This document shows positions 27,211-36,495 of a stretch of DNA of 64,000 nt, piece by piece. The notes beneath the pieces are model-generated. The model was not told the DNA's origin, did no database searches, and saw only the letters and a list, made by a program, of their open reading frames with translations. This DNA comes from Raskinella chloraquaticus (SeqCode) (GTDB lineage: Bacteria > Pseudomonadota > Alphaproteobacteria > Rhizobiales > UBA4765): positions 62,001-126,000 of the forward strand of contig DEZK01000007.1 in the NCBI GenBank assembly GCA_002365175.1. The letters run 5' to 3'. The position numbers were made by a program, and so were the translations under genes. Each line of letters starts with the position of its first letter. Position 1 is the stretch's first letter.

Positions 27211-27243
27211 GAAAGGGCTTTCGAAACAGCCCTTCGTCGTTTA
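27211..27243 (+). terminator. Rho-independent-like terminator between dnaJ-like gene and fabI
   Basis: GAAAGGGCT pairs with AGCCCTTC (one bulge) around the loop TTCGAAAC, and is followed by GTCGTTT. Its place 70 bases after the dnaJ-like stop supports a terminator for that gene. The T-run is short. Confidence 0.45.
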
Positions 27244-27333
27244 AGGAAGCCGATCTTTTTACAGATCGCGACGGGGCGGTTGCTGCCGGCTGGCGGGCCT
27301 AGTCAAGCCGAAGCGCAGATGGGAGTGTAGTGG

Positions 27334-28146
27334 GTGAGCGGACAATTGATGGCGGGCAAGCGTGGCCTCGTGATGGGCGTTGCCAACAAGATGTCGATCG
27401 CCTGGGGCATCGCCAGGGCCGCCCATGCGCAGGGCGCTGAAATTGCATTCACCTACCAGGGTGACGCGTTGAAAAAGCGGGTTGAACCGCTGGCGCACGA
27501 GATTGGCGCCCAGGTCGTTGGCCATTGCGACGTGACGGATCCGGCATCAATAGATGCCTGCTTCGAAACGGTGCGCAAATTGTGGGGCAAGATCGATTTT
27601 CTTGTTCACGCCATCGCTTTTTCCGACAAGGATCAGCTGACAGGGCGTTACATCGAGACGACAGCGGATAATTTCAGCAAGACGATGCTGATCTCCTGCT
27701 ATTCATTGACGGCGATTGCGCAGCGGGCGGAAAAGCTGATGGGCGAGGGCGGCTCGATGATCACGCTCACCTATTACGGCGCTGAAAAATGGATGCCGCA
27801 TTACAATGTCATGGGCGTGGCGAAGGCAGCGCTTGAGGCATCGGTACGCTATCTGGCCGCTGATCTGGGGCCGAAGAACATTCGCGTCAACGCCATTTCC
27901 GCCGGCCCGATCAAGACGCTGGCAGCCTCAGGCATCGGCGATTTCCGCTATATCCTGCGCTGGAATGAATATAACGCCCCGTTGCGGCGCACCGTCACCA
28001 CGGAAGATGTCGGCAATTCCGCGCTTTATCTGCTGTCGGATCTGTCACGCGGCGTTACAGGTGAAGTGCATCATGTGGACGCAGGCTATCATATTGTGGG
28101 CATGAAAAATCCTGATGCTCCCGATATGAGCCTTGCCCAGGACTGA
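27334..28146 (+). CDS. fabI: Enoyl-ACP reductase FabI
   Basis: 270 residues. It catalyses the last reduction in each round of fatty-acid elongation, using NADH or NADPH. The signature GVANKMSIAWGIA replaces the usual Rossmann glycine motif; the active site is in LTYYGAEKWMPHYNVMGVAKAALE (Tyr-x6-Lys), and SAGPIKTLAASGI is the substrate loop. The start is a GTG at 27334 with GGGAG eight bases ahead. The protein is standard in length and motifs. Triclosan and isoniazid-type drugs act on this family. Confidence 0.95.
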   Translation: MSGQLMAGKRGLVMGVANKMSIAWGIARAAHAQGAEIAFTYQGDALKKRVEPLAHEIGAQVVGHCDVTDPASIDACFETVRKLWGKIDFLVHAIAFSDKDQLTGRYIETTADNFSKTMLISCYSLTAIAQRAEKLMGEGGSMITLTYYGAEKWMPHYNVMGVAKAALEASVRYLAADLGPKNIRVNAISAGPIKTLAASGIGDFRYILRWNEYNAPLRRTVTTEDVGNSALYLLSDLSRGVTGEVHHVDAGYHIVGMKNPDAPDMSLAQD

Positions 28147-28224
28147 CGACGGACACGCGACCATGTCTGGCTACTTGCTTATATCGCGCGTAACGATGAA
28201 GCGGGCACCGAGGGATGGCTGCCG

Positions 28225-28824
28225 ATGACGCTGCCATCCCCGCTTTATGTGGTACGGCACGGGCAGACCGACTGGAACAAGGCGGGGCGCTATCAGGGTC
28301 ACGTCGATATCGCGCTCAACAATCACGGACGTTGGCAGGCGGTGCGCAACGGCATGGCGCTGGCGACGCATTTTGCCAGTATTGGAATGGCGCCTGCCAA
28401 AAGCGGTTTCGTCTCGTCGCCCTTGCAGCGCGCCAGCGAAACGGCGCGGCTGATCCGTCAGGCGTGCTCGCTCAAACCCGACGATATTCATCATGATGAC
28501 GGCTTCGTCGAAGCGGCGTACGGGAGCTGGGAAGGATTGACGCAGGCGCAGGCAAGAGAGTGTTTTCCTGAGGATTTTCCCCGCCGGCGCGCCAATCGTC
28601 TCGAATTCGCGCCGCATGGAGGTGAAAGCTTTGCTCAATTGACAGAGCGCGTGATGGCACGTGTCAGAACGTTGACGGCACCCACCGTGCTTGTCTGTCA
28701 CGGCGGCGTGGTCAAGGTGATCTTCGGTGCATATATGGGGCTTTCGGCGCGCCAATCTCTGTCGCTTGATATCCGCCAGGACCGCGTTTTCTGGTTCCGT
28801 TCGGGAAAGGTCGTCTATATCTGA
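28225..28824 (+). CDS. Histidine phosphatase family protein (phosphoglycerate mutase-like)
   Basis: 199 residues. The catalytic RHG motif is at 11-13 (VVRHGQTDWN), the acid/base region is FVEAAYGSWEGLTQ, and the second conserved His lies in VLVCHGGVVKV. Members of this family include GpmB-like phosphatases, alpha-ribazole phosphatase and phosphoserine phosphatases; the substrate is not evident. The gene follows fabI by 78 bases on the same strand; GAGGGA nine bases ahead supports the start. Confidence 0.85.
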   Translation: MTLPSPLYVVRHGQTDWNKAGRYQGHVDIALNNHGRWQAVRNGMALATHFASIGMAPAKSGFVSSPLQRASETARLIRQACSLKPDDIHHDDGFVEAAYGSWEGLTQAQARECFPEDFPRRRANRLEFAPHGGESFAQLTERVMARVRTLTAPTVLVCHGGVVKVIFGAYMGLSARQSLSLDIRQDRVFWFRSGKVVYI

Positions 28825-28989
28825 GTTGATTTGACGCTGGGAGCAGCCTGCCGCGCATTTACCGTCTTTTTCAGCCCCAATTCAAATTCCGCTCAAGATG
28901 GTGCATAAGGGCAATTAACGTAAAGTTTGGTCCGGCCTGATGGCCGCGACCAACAGGGAGAAGGCCGGAGAATTCCGGCAGAGAGCATC

Positions 28990-29061
28990 ATGGCGAAAGC
29001 CTTTTTCTTGTGGTCAATGATGGGTCCGCAGCGGCGCGGTCAGGTGAGACATGCTGACTGA
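28990..29061 (+). CDS. Possible 23-residue leader peptide overlapping the Pls/PosA-type gene
   Basis: An ATG at 28990 opens a frame reading MAKAFFLWSMMGPQRRGQVR and three more residues, ending at TGA 29059-29061, eleven bases inside the large synthetase gene. A purine-rich GGCAGAGAG lies just ahead. Upstream, TCCGGCC (28931-28937) can pair with GGCCGGA (28964-28970). Such an overlap could couple translation of the synthetase to that of the leader. It may equally be chance. Confidence 0.25.
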   Translation: MAKAFFLWSMMGPQRRGQVRHAD

Positions 29062-32000
29062 AACGCCCGTGATCTCAAGCGATCCGCAGATTGGCCAACT
29101 CACAGCCTCGCGCGGCCCGAAACGCCCTGATCTTCTGCGCGATGAATTGCTGGCGGAAATCTTCGCGGCCACGGTGACCATTCATACCAACAAGACCGCG
29201 CTGATCGGCGAACTCGAGACCTTGTCCTACGGCGAACTTGATCGGCGCGCGAACGCGCTTGCCCGGGGGCTGGCGCGCCAGGGCGTGACACGCGGCGATG
29301 TGGTCGGGCTGTGGTACCCGCGAGGAATTGACCTGCTGGTCGCCCAGCTGGCCATCACCAAGGCGGGCGCTGCCTGGCTGCCTTTTGATGCTGATGTTGC
29401 CATCGAACGCATTGGTGTTTGTCTTGCCGACTGTGAGGCCAGGGGGCTGCTTGCCCCGCCGGCACTCCAGCACAAGGCCAGCGGTAAAATCGACGTCTTG
29501 ATGTGGCATGAGGCTGAGCTGGCTGATCCTGCCAACAACGGCGCCATTGATCTGCGGGCTCTCGGCGTTACGCCGGATGACCGCGCCTATCTCATCTACA
29601 CGTCCGGCTCGACCGGCATGCCGAAAGGCATCGCCATCTCGCATCGCAATATCTGTCACTATCTGCGCTCAGCCAATGAGACCTATCTCATCCGTGCCGA
29701 TGACCGGGTGTTTCAGGGTTGCTCGGCCGCCTTCGATCTGTCGATGGAAGAAATCTGGGTGCCATTCCTCGTTGGCGCGACCTTGTGGGTCGCCAGCGCC
29801 GAGACGATTGCCGACAGCGAAACCCTGCCGCAGATCATCGCCGGTGCCGGCATCACGGTTCTTGATACCGTGCCAACGCTCCTTGGCCTGATGGCGCGCG
29901 ACATTCCCTCATTGCGCATCATCATTCTGGGTGGGGAAGCCTGCCCGCCAAGCCTGGCGGAGCGCTGGTGCAAACCGGGGCGTACAATTTTCAATTCCTA
30001 TGGTCCGACCGAGGCCACGGTGGTTGCCACCGTTGACATCGTTGAACAGGGCGCTCCGGTCACCATCGGCACACCAATTGCCAATTATACCGCGTATGTG
30101 GTCAGCGAAAATCTGCAGCCGGTGGCGCCGGGAACGCAGGGTGAATTGCTGATCGGCGGACCAGGCGTTGCCCTTGGCTATGTCATGCGGCCGGAACTGA
30201 CGGCAGAAAAATTCATCGCCAATCCCTTTACCAGCGATGGCAGCGACCCGATCCTCTATCGCTCGGGCGATGCGGTGAGCCTGGGTCATGACGGCAAAAT
30301 TCTCTTTCACGGGCGCATTGACGATCAGGTCAAGATCCGCGGTTTTCGTGTCGAACTGGGAGAGATCGAAAGCAAGCTCTCCGCCCTGCCCGGTATCCAT
30401 CAGGCCGCCGTCATCCTGCGCAAGGATGATGGCATCGAAAGGCTGGTCGCCTTCTTCGTACCCTCAGGCAAAGAGGCGCCGCCCGTAGCCGATCTGCGTT
30501 CAGGGCTTGCCCGACAATTGCCGCCCTACATGGTGCCGACGCGCTTCGAGACGGTCGAGGCGTTGCCGCGCCTTGCCGCCTCCGGCAAGGTCGACCGCAA
30601 AGCGCTCGCCCTGCGCCCGTTACAAAGCGCGCCTGCCAACGACGTGCAGGAAGAGCCGCGCACGCCGGTCGAGGCAGCTCTTCTGGCAGCGATGCAGCAG
30701 GTATTTCCTGGACAGACACTGCCACTTGAAGGCGATTTCTTCACCGAGATCGGTGGCCATTCCCTGCTTGCCGCCCGGTTTGTGTCGCTGATGCGCGCCG
30801 ACCAGCGCTTTGTCGGCATCACGCTTCAGGACATGTATGAAGGGCGCTCGATTGCGGGCATCGCCGAGCGGCTTGAGCGGCGCGGACTTGGAACAGGCGG
30901 GCAGGATCGTACATTTGAGCCGCCGCCGCTGCTGCGCCGCTTCCTGTGCGGGCTGGCGCAGGCCGCCGTCCTGCCGGTCATTCTCTTTTTCACCTGCATC
31001 CAGTGGCTTGGGATCTTTACGACGTTCCTGTTGCTTGATCTCGATGTTCTCGGCTTCTGGGGGCAGCTCTTATCGCTGCTTGGCATTTATGTCGTCCTGA
31101 CCATCGCCACCACATTTGTTGGCATCGCCGGCAAATGGCTCAGTGTCGGGCGCGTCAAACCGGGCCGTTACCCGCTATGGGGCGTTTATTATTTCCGCGT
31201 CTGGCTGGCGATGAAATTCACTCTGCTCGTCAAGCCCAAATGGTTCCAGGGAACGCCGATCATGCGCGTCTACATGCGCATCATGGGGGCGCGCATCGGC
31301 AAGGACGCCATCATCTCGGAATTCGAGGCCGGCACGCTCGACCTCCTCACCATCGGCGACAGGGTCAGTACCGGCACGAAGCTCAAGATCGCCAATGTCG
31401 AAGTGGTCGGCAACGAGATGGTGATCGGTCGGGTGGTCATCGAGGATGATGCCTATATCGGCACCTCAAGCGTTCTCGAGCACGATACTATCATCGGCAA
31501 GGGCGCTGAAATCGGCGATCTGACTGCGGTGTTGGCCGGAACACATGTCGGCGCCTGGGAGAAATGGGAAGGCTCGCCCGCCCGCAAAGTGAGCGATATC
31601 GACGAGAGAGAATTGCCGCCGCAGGCTGAGGCTTCGGTGCTTCGCAAGAACATCATGACCTGCGCCTATGTCATTGCCTTGCTGACGATCCCGCCCATCG
31701 GCCTGCTGCCCATCTTTCCAGCCTTCGGGCTGTTTGATCATATGGATCTGCTGATCGCGGGATGGAGCAAGGCCGATACGCTGTCGGTGCTGCCGCTGTT
31801 GACCTGGCCAACGTCAATGGCGCTCATCGTCTTCACCATTGCCATTACGGTTGCCATGCGCTGGATAATCCTGCCAACCCGGCTGCAACCAGGCCGTTAT
31901 TCGGTCCATTCATCCGTCTATTTCCGCAAATGGGCGCTGGCGCTGCTCACCGACGTCAAGCTTGAAACATTGTCGTCGCTGTTTGCCACGGCCTATATGC

Positions 32001-33121
32001 GCCTGTGGTATCGCATGATGGGTACCAAGATAGGACGCGGCGCGGAAATATCGACCAATTTGTCGGGGCGCTATGATCTGGTTGAAATCGGCGCCGGCAA
32101 TTTCATTGCCGATGAAGTGCTGCTGGGAGACGAGGATATCCGGCGCGGCTGGATGACGCTTGAAAAGGTCACGACCGGCGATCGCGTCTTTGTCGGCAAT
32201 GACGCGGTGGTGCCGCCCGGCACGCGCTTTGACAATGACAGCCTGCTTGGCATCAAGTCTGTGCCGCCGGCAAGCCGCCACATCAAGGCCGGTGAGACGT
32301 GGTTCGGATCGCCGTCGATCTCGTTTCCGACGCGCCAGCGCGTGACCGGCATTTCGGCCAACTGGACCTATGAGCCACCGCTCAGTCGCAAGATCGGGCG
32401 GCTTATCTTCGAGGCTTTCCACACCTCGTTTCCAACCATGCTGTTCATCACGCTTGGCTATTACACGGTGGAAACGCTTGATCCCCTGATGGAACAGCGC
32501 CAGTGGGGATTGGTATTCTGGCTCTTCCTGGTTGCATCCATCGTCATTCCGCTGATCATGACGTCATCGACCATTATCGTGAAATGGCTGTTCATGGGCG
32601 CCTACAAGCCGGTGATCAAGCCGATGTGGTCGTTCTGGGCGATGCGAACGGAAGCCTGCGCCGTTCTCTACTGGGGACTTGCCGGCAGGGTCTTGCTTGA
32701 TTCACTGCGCGGCACTCCCTTTCTGCCGTGGATCTTGCGCCTCTACGGCGTCAAGATCGGCAAGGGAATCTGCATGTTCACCACAGACATCACCGAGTTT
32801 GATTGCGTCACCATCGGCGATTACTGCACCATCAACTCGTTGTCCGCCCTGCAGACGCACCTTTACGAGGACCGGCTGATGAAGGTCGGGCGGGTACTTC
32901 TGGGAACAGGTGTGAATGTCGGAGCGGGCGCGACCGTTCTCTACGACACTAAAATCGGTGATTTCGCCGATGTCGGTTCGCTGTGCGTGGTGATGAAGGG
33001 AGAGACCCTGCCCGCCCATACGGCATGGGTTGGCGCCCCGGCACAGCCGCACATCGCGCGCGCCCACACCTCGGCGAATACGCCGCATAATGCCGGCCTC
33101 ACCCGCCAGGCGGCCGAGTGA
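29051..33121 (+). CDS. Pls/PosA-type membrane-bound non-ribosomal peptide synthetase
   Basis: 1356 residues. An adenylation domain fills about 30-540: YTSGSTGMPKGIAISH (A3), FDLSMEEIW (A4), NSYGPTEATV (A5), YRSGDAV (A7), DDQVKIRGFRVELGEIE (A8) and LAASGKVDRKAL with the catalytic Lys (A10). A carrier protein follows with FFTEIGGHSLLAA, pantetheine site Ser571. Then three blocks each combine a pair of membrane helices (about 634-697, 867-942, 1130-1180) with a left-handed beta-helix domain of hexapeptide repeats (about 737-831, 983-1087, 1228-1330). This is the architecture of Streptomyces poly-lysine synthetase (Pls) and of TIGR02353 proteins. There is no condensation or thioesterase domain. 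My alignment to GrsA gives specificity residues D-L-E-T-I-G-S-V-V-K, suggesting a basic amino acid such as lysine. A PPTase gene is convergent. Confidence 0.9.
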   Translation: MLTETPVISSDPQIGQLTASRGPKRPDLLRDELLAEIFAATVTIHTNKTALIGELETLSYGELDRRANALARGLARQGVTRGDVVGLWYPRGIDLLVAQLAITKAGAAWLPFDADVAIERIGVCLADCEARGLLAPPALQHKASGKIDVLMWHEAELADPANNGAIDLRALGVTPDDRAYLIYTSGSTGMPKGIAISHRNICHYLRSANETYLIRADDRVFQGCSAAFDLSMEEIWVPFLVGATLWVASAETIADSETLPQIIAGAGITVLDTVPTLLGLMARDIPSLRIIILGGEACPPSLAERWCKPGRTIFNSYGPTEATVVATVDIVEQGAPVTIGTPIANYTAYVVSENLQPVAPGTQGELLIGGPGVALGYVMRPELTAEKFIANPFTSDGSDPILYRSGDAVSLGHDGKILFHGRIDDQVKIRGFRVELGEIESKLSALPGIHQAAVILRKDDGIERLVAFFVPSGKEAPPVADLRSGLARQLPPYMVPTRFETVEALPRLAASGKVDRKALALRPLQSAPANDVQEEPRTPVEAALLAAMQQVFPGQTLPLEGDFFTEIGGHSLLAARFVSLMRADQRFVGITLQDMYEGRSIAGIAERLERRGLGTGGQDRTFEPPPLLRRFLCGLAQAAVLPVILFFTCIQWLGIFTTFLLLDLDVLGFWGQLLSLLGIYVVLTIATTFVGIAGKWLSVGRVKPGRYPLWGVYYFRVWLAMKFTLLVKPKWFQGTPIMRVYMRIMGARIGKDAIISEFEAGTLDLLTIGDRVSTGTKLKIANVEVVGNEMVIGRVVIEDDAYIGTSSVLEHDTIIGKGAEIGDLTAVLAGTHVGAWEKWEGSPARKVSDIDERELPPQAEASVLRKNIMTCAYVIALLTIPPIGLLPIFPAFGLFDHMDLLIAGWSKADTLSVLPLLTWPTSMALIVFTIAITVAMRWIILPTRLQPGRYSVHSSVYFRKWALALLTDVKLETLSSLFATAYMRLWYRMMGTKIGRGAEISTNLSGRYDLVEIGAGNFIADEVLLGDEDIRRGWMTLEKVTTGDRVFVGNDAVVPPGTRFDNDSLLGIKSVPPASRHIKAGETWFGSPSISFPTRQRVTGISANWTYEPPLSRKIGRLIFEAFHTSFPTMLFITLGYYTVETLDPLMEQRQWGLVFWLFLVASIVIPLIMTSSTIIVKWLFMGAYKPVIKPMWSFWAMRTEACAVLYWGLAGRVLLDSLRGTPFLPWILRLYGVKIGKGICMFTTDITEFDCVTIGDYCTINSLSALQTHLYEDRLMKVGRVLLGTGVNVGAGATVLYDTKIGDFADVGSLCVVMKGETLPAHTAWVGAPAQPHIARAHTSANTPHNAGLTRQAAE

Positions 33122-33797
33122 AGACGCAACGCGCCTGAGTGATGAGCGCGGGCGCCGCTTCGCTGGCGCAAGCGCCGGCAAAGCCTTGCGGCAAATCGCT
33201 GAGATCATGCCAGTGAGCGTGTGCGCCATGATCCGCCGGCAGGCTCGACAGACCCTCCCATAATCCCTTGCCGCTCATTTTGGCGAGCGCCTCTTTGCGC
33301 ACCCACATCTGCGTAAAATTATGCGCCAACGCCTCTTCCGACGCGCTGGCAAGCTCGCGGACCTCGGCGGAGGCAAATTCCGAAGCGGCGATGTCAAACG
33401 CCGGAATAGACGGGTCGATCGTTTCAAGATCAACGCCCACCGGGCCGGCGCGCGAGAGTGCAACAAGCGCCACGCCTTCCCGGTAGCTGAGGGAGAACGC
33501 GATACCACTCGCCTCCGGCCAGGCGAGATGAGGCTGGCGCGCCGGTCCATAGGAGAACAGAAGATCAGCCGGGTTCTGGCCAAGGGCAGCGGCAAGGATC
33601 AGCCGCAACGCCCGGCGTGCGGCGCGGTAGCGCTCGCCAACCAGCGGGTCGATCGCTGCGGCGGCACGAATGCGCTCGTCCTGCGACAGGCAGTCGAGTG
33701 GCGGCACCTCGGCCAGAACGACCAGCCAGATCGCCACCCCCGTATCCGGCAAGGGGCCGGGCATCATCGCCGGCCATTCGCGTGTATTGATGTCCAT
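33099..33797 (-). CDS. Sfp-type 4'-phosphopantetheinyl transferase
   Basis: 232 residues. The CoA/Mg2+ motif is PVGVDLE (Asp123, Glu125) and the second motif is WVRKEALAK (Trp165, Lys168, Glu169, Lys173), both intact. The usual N-[IL]-S-H-S segment reads FSLSYREG, so a conserved His is Tyr here. The enzyme transfers phosphopantetheine from CoA to a carrier-protein serine. Its 3' end overlaps that of the convergent synthetase gene by 23 bases, so Ser571 of that synthetase is the obvious substrate. Whether it also serves other carriers cannot be told. Confidence 0.88.
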   Translation of the reverse strand: MDINTREWPAMMPGPLPDTGVAIWLVVLAEVPPLDCLSQDERIRAAAAIDPLVGERYRAARRALRLILAAALGQNPADLLFSYGPARQPHLAWPEASGIAFSLSYREGVALVALSRAGPVGVDLETIDPSIPAFDIAASEFASAEVRELASASEEALAHNFTQMWVRKEALAKMSGKGLWEGLSSLPADHGAHAHWHDLSDLPQGFAGACASEAAPALITQARCVFTRPPGG

Positions 33798-33892
33798 CAG
33801 AACACAGTGCGGCGGCCGGAGGGGACAGGCAAGCCAGCGCCGGCGATTTGACCGCGCGCCGCGTCCCGCCTAAACCGCAGCGAGGAGTGGCG

Positions 33893-34978
33893 ATGTCGTT
33901 CAACAGTTTCGGTCATCTTTTTCGTGTTACCACGTTTGGTGAAAGTCATGGACCCGCCATTGGCTGCGTCGTTGATGGCTGTCCGCCGCTTTTGCCGCTG
34001 AGCGAGGCTGACATCCAGCCTTTTCTTGACAGGCGTCGCCCCGGCCAGAGCCGCTATACAACGCAACGCCAGGAAGCCGATCAGGTGCGTATCCTGTCGG
34101 GTGTTGTTGCTGACAGCGCCGGCATCCAGCGCACCACGGGCACGCCGATCGGCCTTCTCATCGACAACACTGATCAGCGCTCAAAAGATTATGATCGCAT
34201 CCAATCGGCCTACCGCCCAGGGCACGCCGATTTCACCTATGATGTGAAATACGGCATTCGGGATCACCGGGGCGGCGGGCGCTCGTCAGCCCGCGAGACG
34301 GCGATGCGGGTCGCCGCCGGTGCGATTGCCCGCAAAGTGGTACCAGGCCTTACCGTGCGCGGGGCGCTGGTGCAGATGGGTCCGCACAAAATCGACCGTC
34401 AGCGCTGGGACTGGAACGCGGTGGAGGCTAATCCGTTTTTCTGCCCGGACGGCGAGATGGCGGCATTCTACGGTGATTATCTCGATGGCGTGCGCAAGGA
34501 GGGTTCCTCCATCGGCGCGGTGATCGAGATTGTTGCCGACGGCGTTCCCGCCGGCCTGGGGGCGCCGATTTACGGCAAGCTCGATGCCGATCTGGCGGCA
34601 GCCTTCATGGGCATCAATGCCGTGAAGGGGGTTGAGATCGGCGAGGGGTTTGGCGCTGCCGCACTGCGCGGCGAGGATAATGCTGACGAGATGCGGGCTG
34701 GCAATGACGGCAAGCCGGTTTTCCTCTCCAATCATGCCGGCGGTATCCTCGGCGGCATTTCAACCGGGCAGCAGGTGGTGGCGCGCTTTGCGGTGAAGCC
34801 TACCTCGTCGATCCTCATTGCGCGCCGCTCGATTGACAGCGCGGGCGATGATGTCGAGGTGAAGACCACAGGCCGTCATGATCCGTGCGTTGGCATCCGC
34901 GCCGTCCCGGTGGGCGAAGCGATGATGGCACTCGTGATCGCCGATCATTATCTGCGTCAGCGCGGCCAATGTGGCTGA
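33893..34978 (+). CDS. aroC: Chorismate synthase AroC
   Basis: 361 residues, typical length. It makes chorismate from 5-enolpyruvylshikimate-3-phosphate with reduced FMN, the last shared step of aromatic amino acid synthesis. Family signatures: GESHGPAIGCVVDGCPP, RRPGQSRYTTQRQEAD, GTPIGLLIDNTDQRSKDY, RPGHADFTYDVKYG, RDHRGGGRSSARETAMRVAAGA and the C-terminal RHDPCVGIRAVPVGEAM. The start at 33893 has AGGAG six bases upstream, so the open frame back to 33848 is not used. Its stop overlaps the methyltransferase gene start. Confidence 0.97.
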   Translation: MSFNSFGHLFRVTTFGESHGPAIGCVVDGCPPLLPLSEADIQPFLDRRRPGQSRYTTQRQEADQVRILSGVVADSAGIQRTTGTPIGLLIDNTDQRSKDYDRIQSAYRPGHADFTYDVKYGIRDHRGGGRSSARETAMRVAAGAIARKVVPGLTVRGALVQMGPHKIDRQRWDWNAVEANPFFCPDGEMAAFYGDYLDGVRKEGSSIGAVIEIVADGVPAGLGAPIYGKLDADLAAAFMGINAVKGVEIGEGFGAAALRGEDNADEMRAGNDGKPVFLSNHAGGILGGISTGQQVVARFAVKPTSSILIARRSIDSAGDDVEVKTTGRHDPCVGIRAVPVGEAMMALVIADHYLRQRGQCG

Positions 34979-36209
34979 TTTGCCGGCGCTGATCAGGGTA
35001 ACGATTGAGCGATTGGGGCATCGCGGTGATGGCATAGCCACCAGCGGTGGTCGCACGCTCTTTGTTGCTGGCGCCCTGCCGGGCGAGATCGTCGATATCG
35101 ATCCCGCCGGTGGCGAGCGAGCGCAACTGGTATCGATCATCGAGCCCTCGGCGCACCGCGTCGCGCCGCCATGCATCCATTTTACAACATGCGGTGGCTG
35201 CGTCGCGCAACATATGGATGGTCGCCTCTACGACGAATGGAAGCGCGACAGCATCACAACGGCGTTGGGGCAACAGGGGATTTCAGTGCCACTGGAGGCG
35301 ATGCTTCGCGTTGAGCCCGGCACAAGGCGTCGCGTTTCGCTGGCGCTTGTACGTGAGGGCAAGACAGTCATTTTCGGCTTTCACGGCGCACGCTCCAACG
35401 ACGTTATCGCCATCACTGCCTGCCTGGTCATGACACCCGCCATCGCCGCAGCCCTGCCAGCGCTTGCCAGGCTTTTAAGCCCGCTGGTCACGGGGCGCGA
35501 CAGCCTTGCCGTCAGCGTGCTCGATACCGCGCAAGGTCTTGATGTCTCGCTTGCGCCAGCAAAATTGCCGCGCGACGCGATGAGCCGCCTGTTTGCTGCG
35601 GCCGGGGCGATCGGTCTGGCGCGCCTCAGCATCGGGGAGGAAAACGCCACCTTCCGCCCGCCATCCCTGCCGACCGGCGAGATCGCTCGGCTGCAGCCGG
35701 CGGGCGGCTTTGCCCAGGCCGTGGCGCCGGTCGAGGAGGCAATTGCCGGGCTGGCAAAGGACGCATTGAGCGGCGCCAGGCGGATCATTGAACTTTTCTG
35801 CGGCAGCGGCGCGCTGACGCTGCGCCTGGCCCGCCATATGGCGATCCACGCGGTTGAAAGCGACCCACACGCGCTTGCAGCCCTCGACCAGACAGCGCGC
35901 CATGCAAGTGGTCTGAAACCGGTAACCCGCGAGCAGCGAGACCTCTTCCGGCGCCCGCTCATGATCTCGGAACTCAAAAACTACGATGCCGCACTGCTTG
36001 ACCCGCCGCGCCAGGGCGCGCAGGCGCAGATGGCCGGGCTTGCGGCGTCAAAATTGAAGAAGATCGTCTATGTGTCCTGCGCGCCGGCGAGTTTCGCGCG
36101 CGATGCGCGGGTGTTGATCGATGGCGGCTTTCGTCTCAGCCGCATAACGCCGATCGACCAGTTCCTGTGGTCTCATCACGTCGAGCTTGTTGGCGTGTTC
36201 GAGCGCTGA
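34971..36209 (+). CDS. TrmA/RlmD-family RNA (uracil-5-)-methyltransferase
   Basis: 412 residues. An N-terminal TRAM-like barrel (IERLGHRGDGIA) is followed by a probable 4Fe-4S site, CIHFTTCGGC, a fold-core region, and the methyltransferase domain: SAM motif ELFCGSGALTLRLA, DPPRQGAQAQ, and the nucleophilic Cys in VYVSCAPASFARD. It would methylate C5 of uridine in 23S rRNA (RlmC/RlmD type) or tRNA. The start is a GTG at 34971 that overlaps the last codons of aroC by eight bases, implying translational coupling. Confidence 0.88.
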   Translation: MADLPALIRVTIERLGHRGDGIATSGGRTLFVAGALPGEIVDIDPAGGERAQLVSIIEPSAHRVAPPCIHFTTCGGCVAQHMDGRLYDEWKRDSITTALGQQGISVPLEAMLRVEPGTRRRVSLALVREGKTVIFGFHGARSNDVIAITACLVMTPAIAAALPALARLLSPLVTGRDSLAVSVLDTAQGLDVSLAPAKLPRDAMSRLFAAAGAIGLARLSIGEENATFRPPSLPTGEIARLQPAGGFAQAVAPVEEAIAGLAKDALSGARRIIELFCGSGALTLRLARHMAIHAVESDPHALAALDQTARHASGLKPVTREQRDLFRRPLMISELKNYDAALLDPPRQGAQAQMAGLAASKLKKIVYVSCAPASFARDARVLIDGGFRLSRITPIDQFLWSHHVELVGVFER

Positions 36210-36341
36210 TCAGAGGGCTGCCACAATGCTCCCCGCATACGGCAAGCCAAGCTCAGCACCGCGCACCGAAGGCGTGCTAAACAGAAGATAGGTTGCCGCC
36301 ACGACACTCATGGCCGCCATGAAACGAGCTCTATTCAACAT
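36210..36341 (-). CDS. Small exported or membrane peptide (43 residues)
   Basis: A short frame starting MLNRARFMAAMSVVAATYLL with GGGGAGAG four bases ahead of the ATG. A signal-like hydrophobic stretch (FMAAMSVVAATYLLFST) is followed by SVRGAELGLPYAGSIVAAL. The gene ends exactly where the convergent RNA methyltransferase gene ends, leaving no spare bases, which supports it. No known family is recognised. Function unknown. Confidence 0.45.
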   Translation of the reverse strand: MLNRARFMAAMSVVAATYLLFSTPSVRGAELGLPYAGSIVAAL

Positions 36342-36495
36342 GACACTCTCCCCGGCATCACTTGCCGCGTTGTTATGGCGGCACCATCGCGCAGGGCGGT
36401 TTCCAAATGGTTGAAATGGGCCATCCCGGCTTGGCCGCAATCGAAGAAGGGTTAAGATTTATGTCTGTGATGATGATCGCCAACAGGAGATCGGG

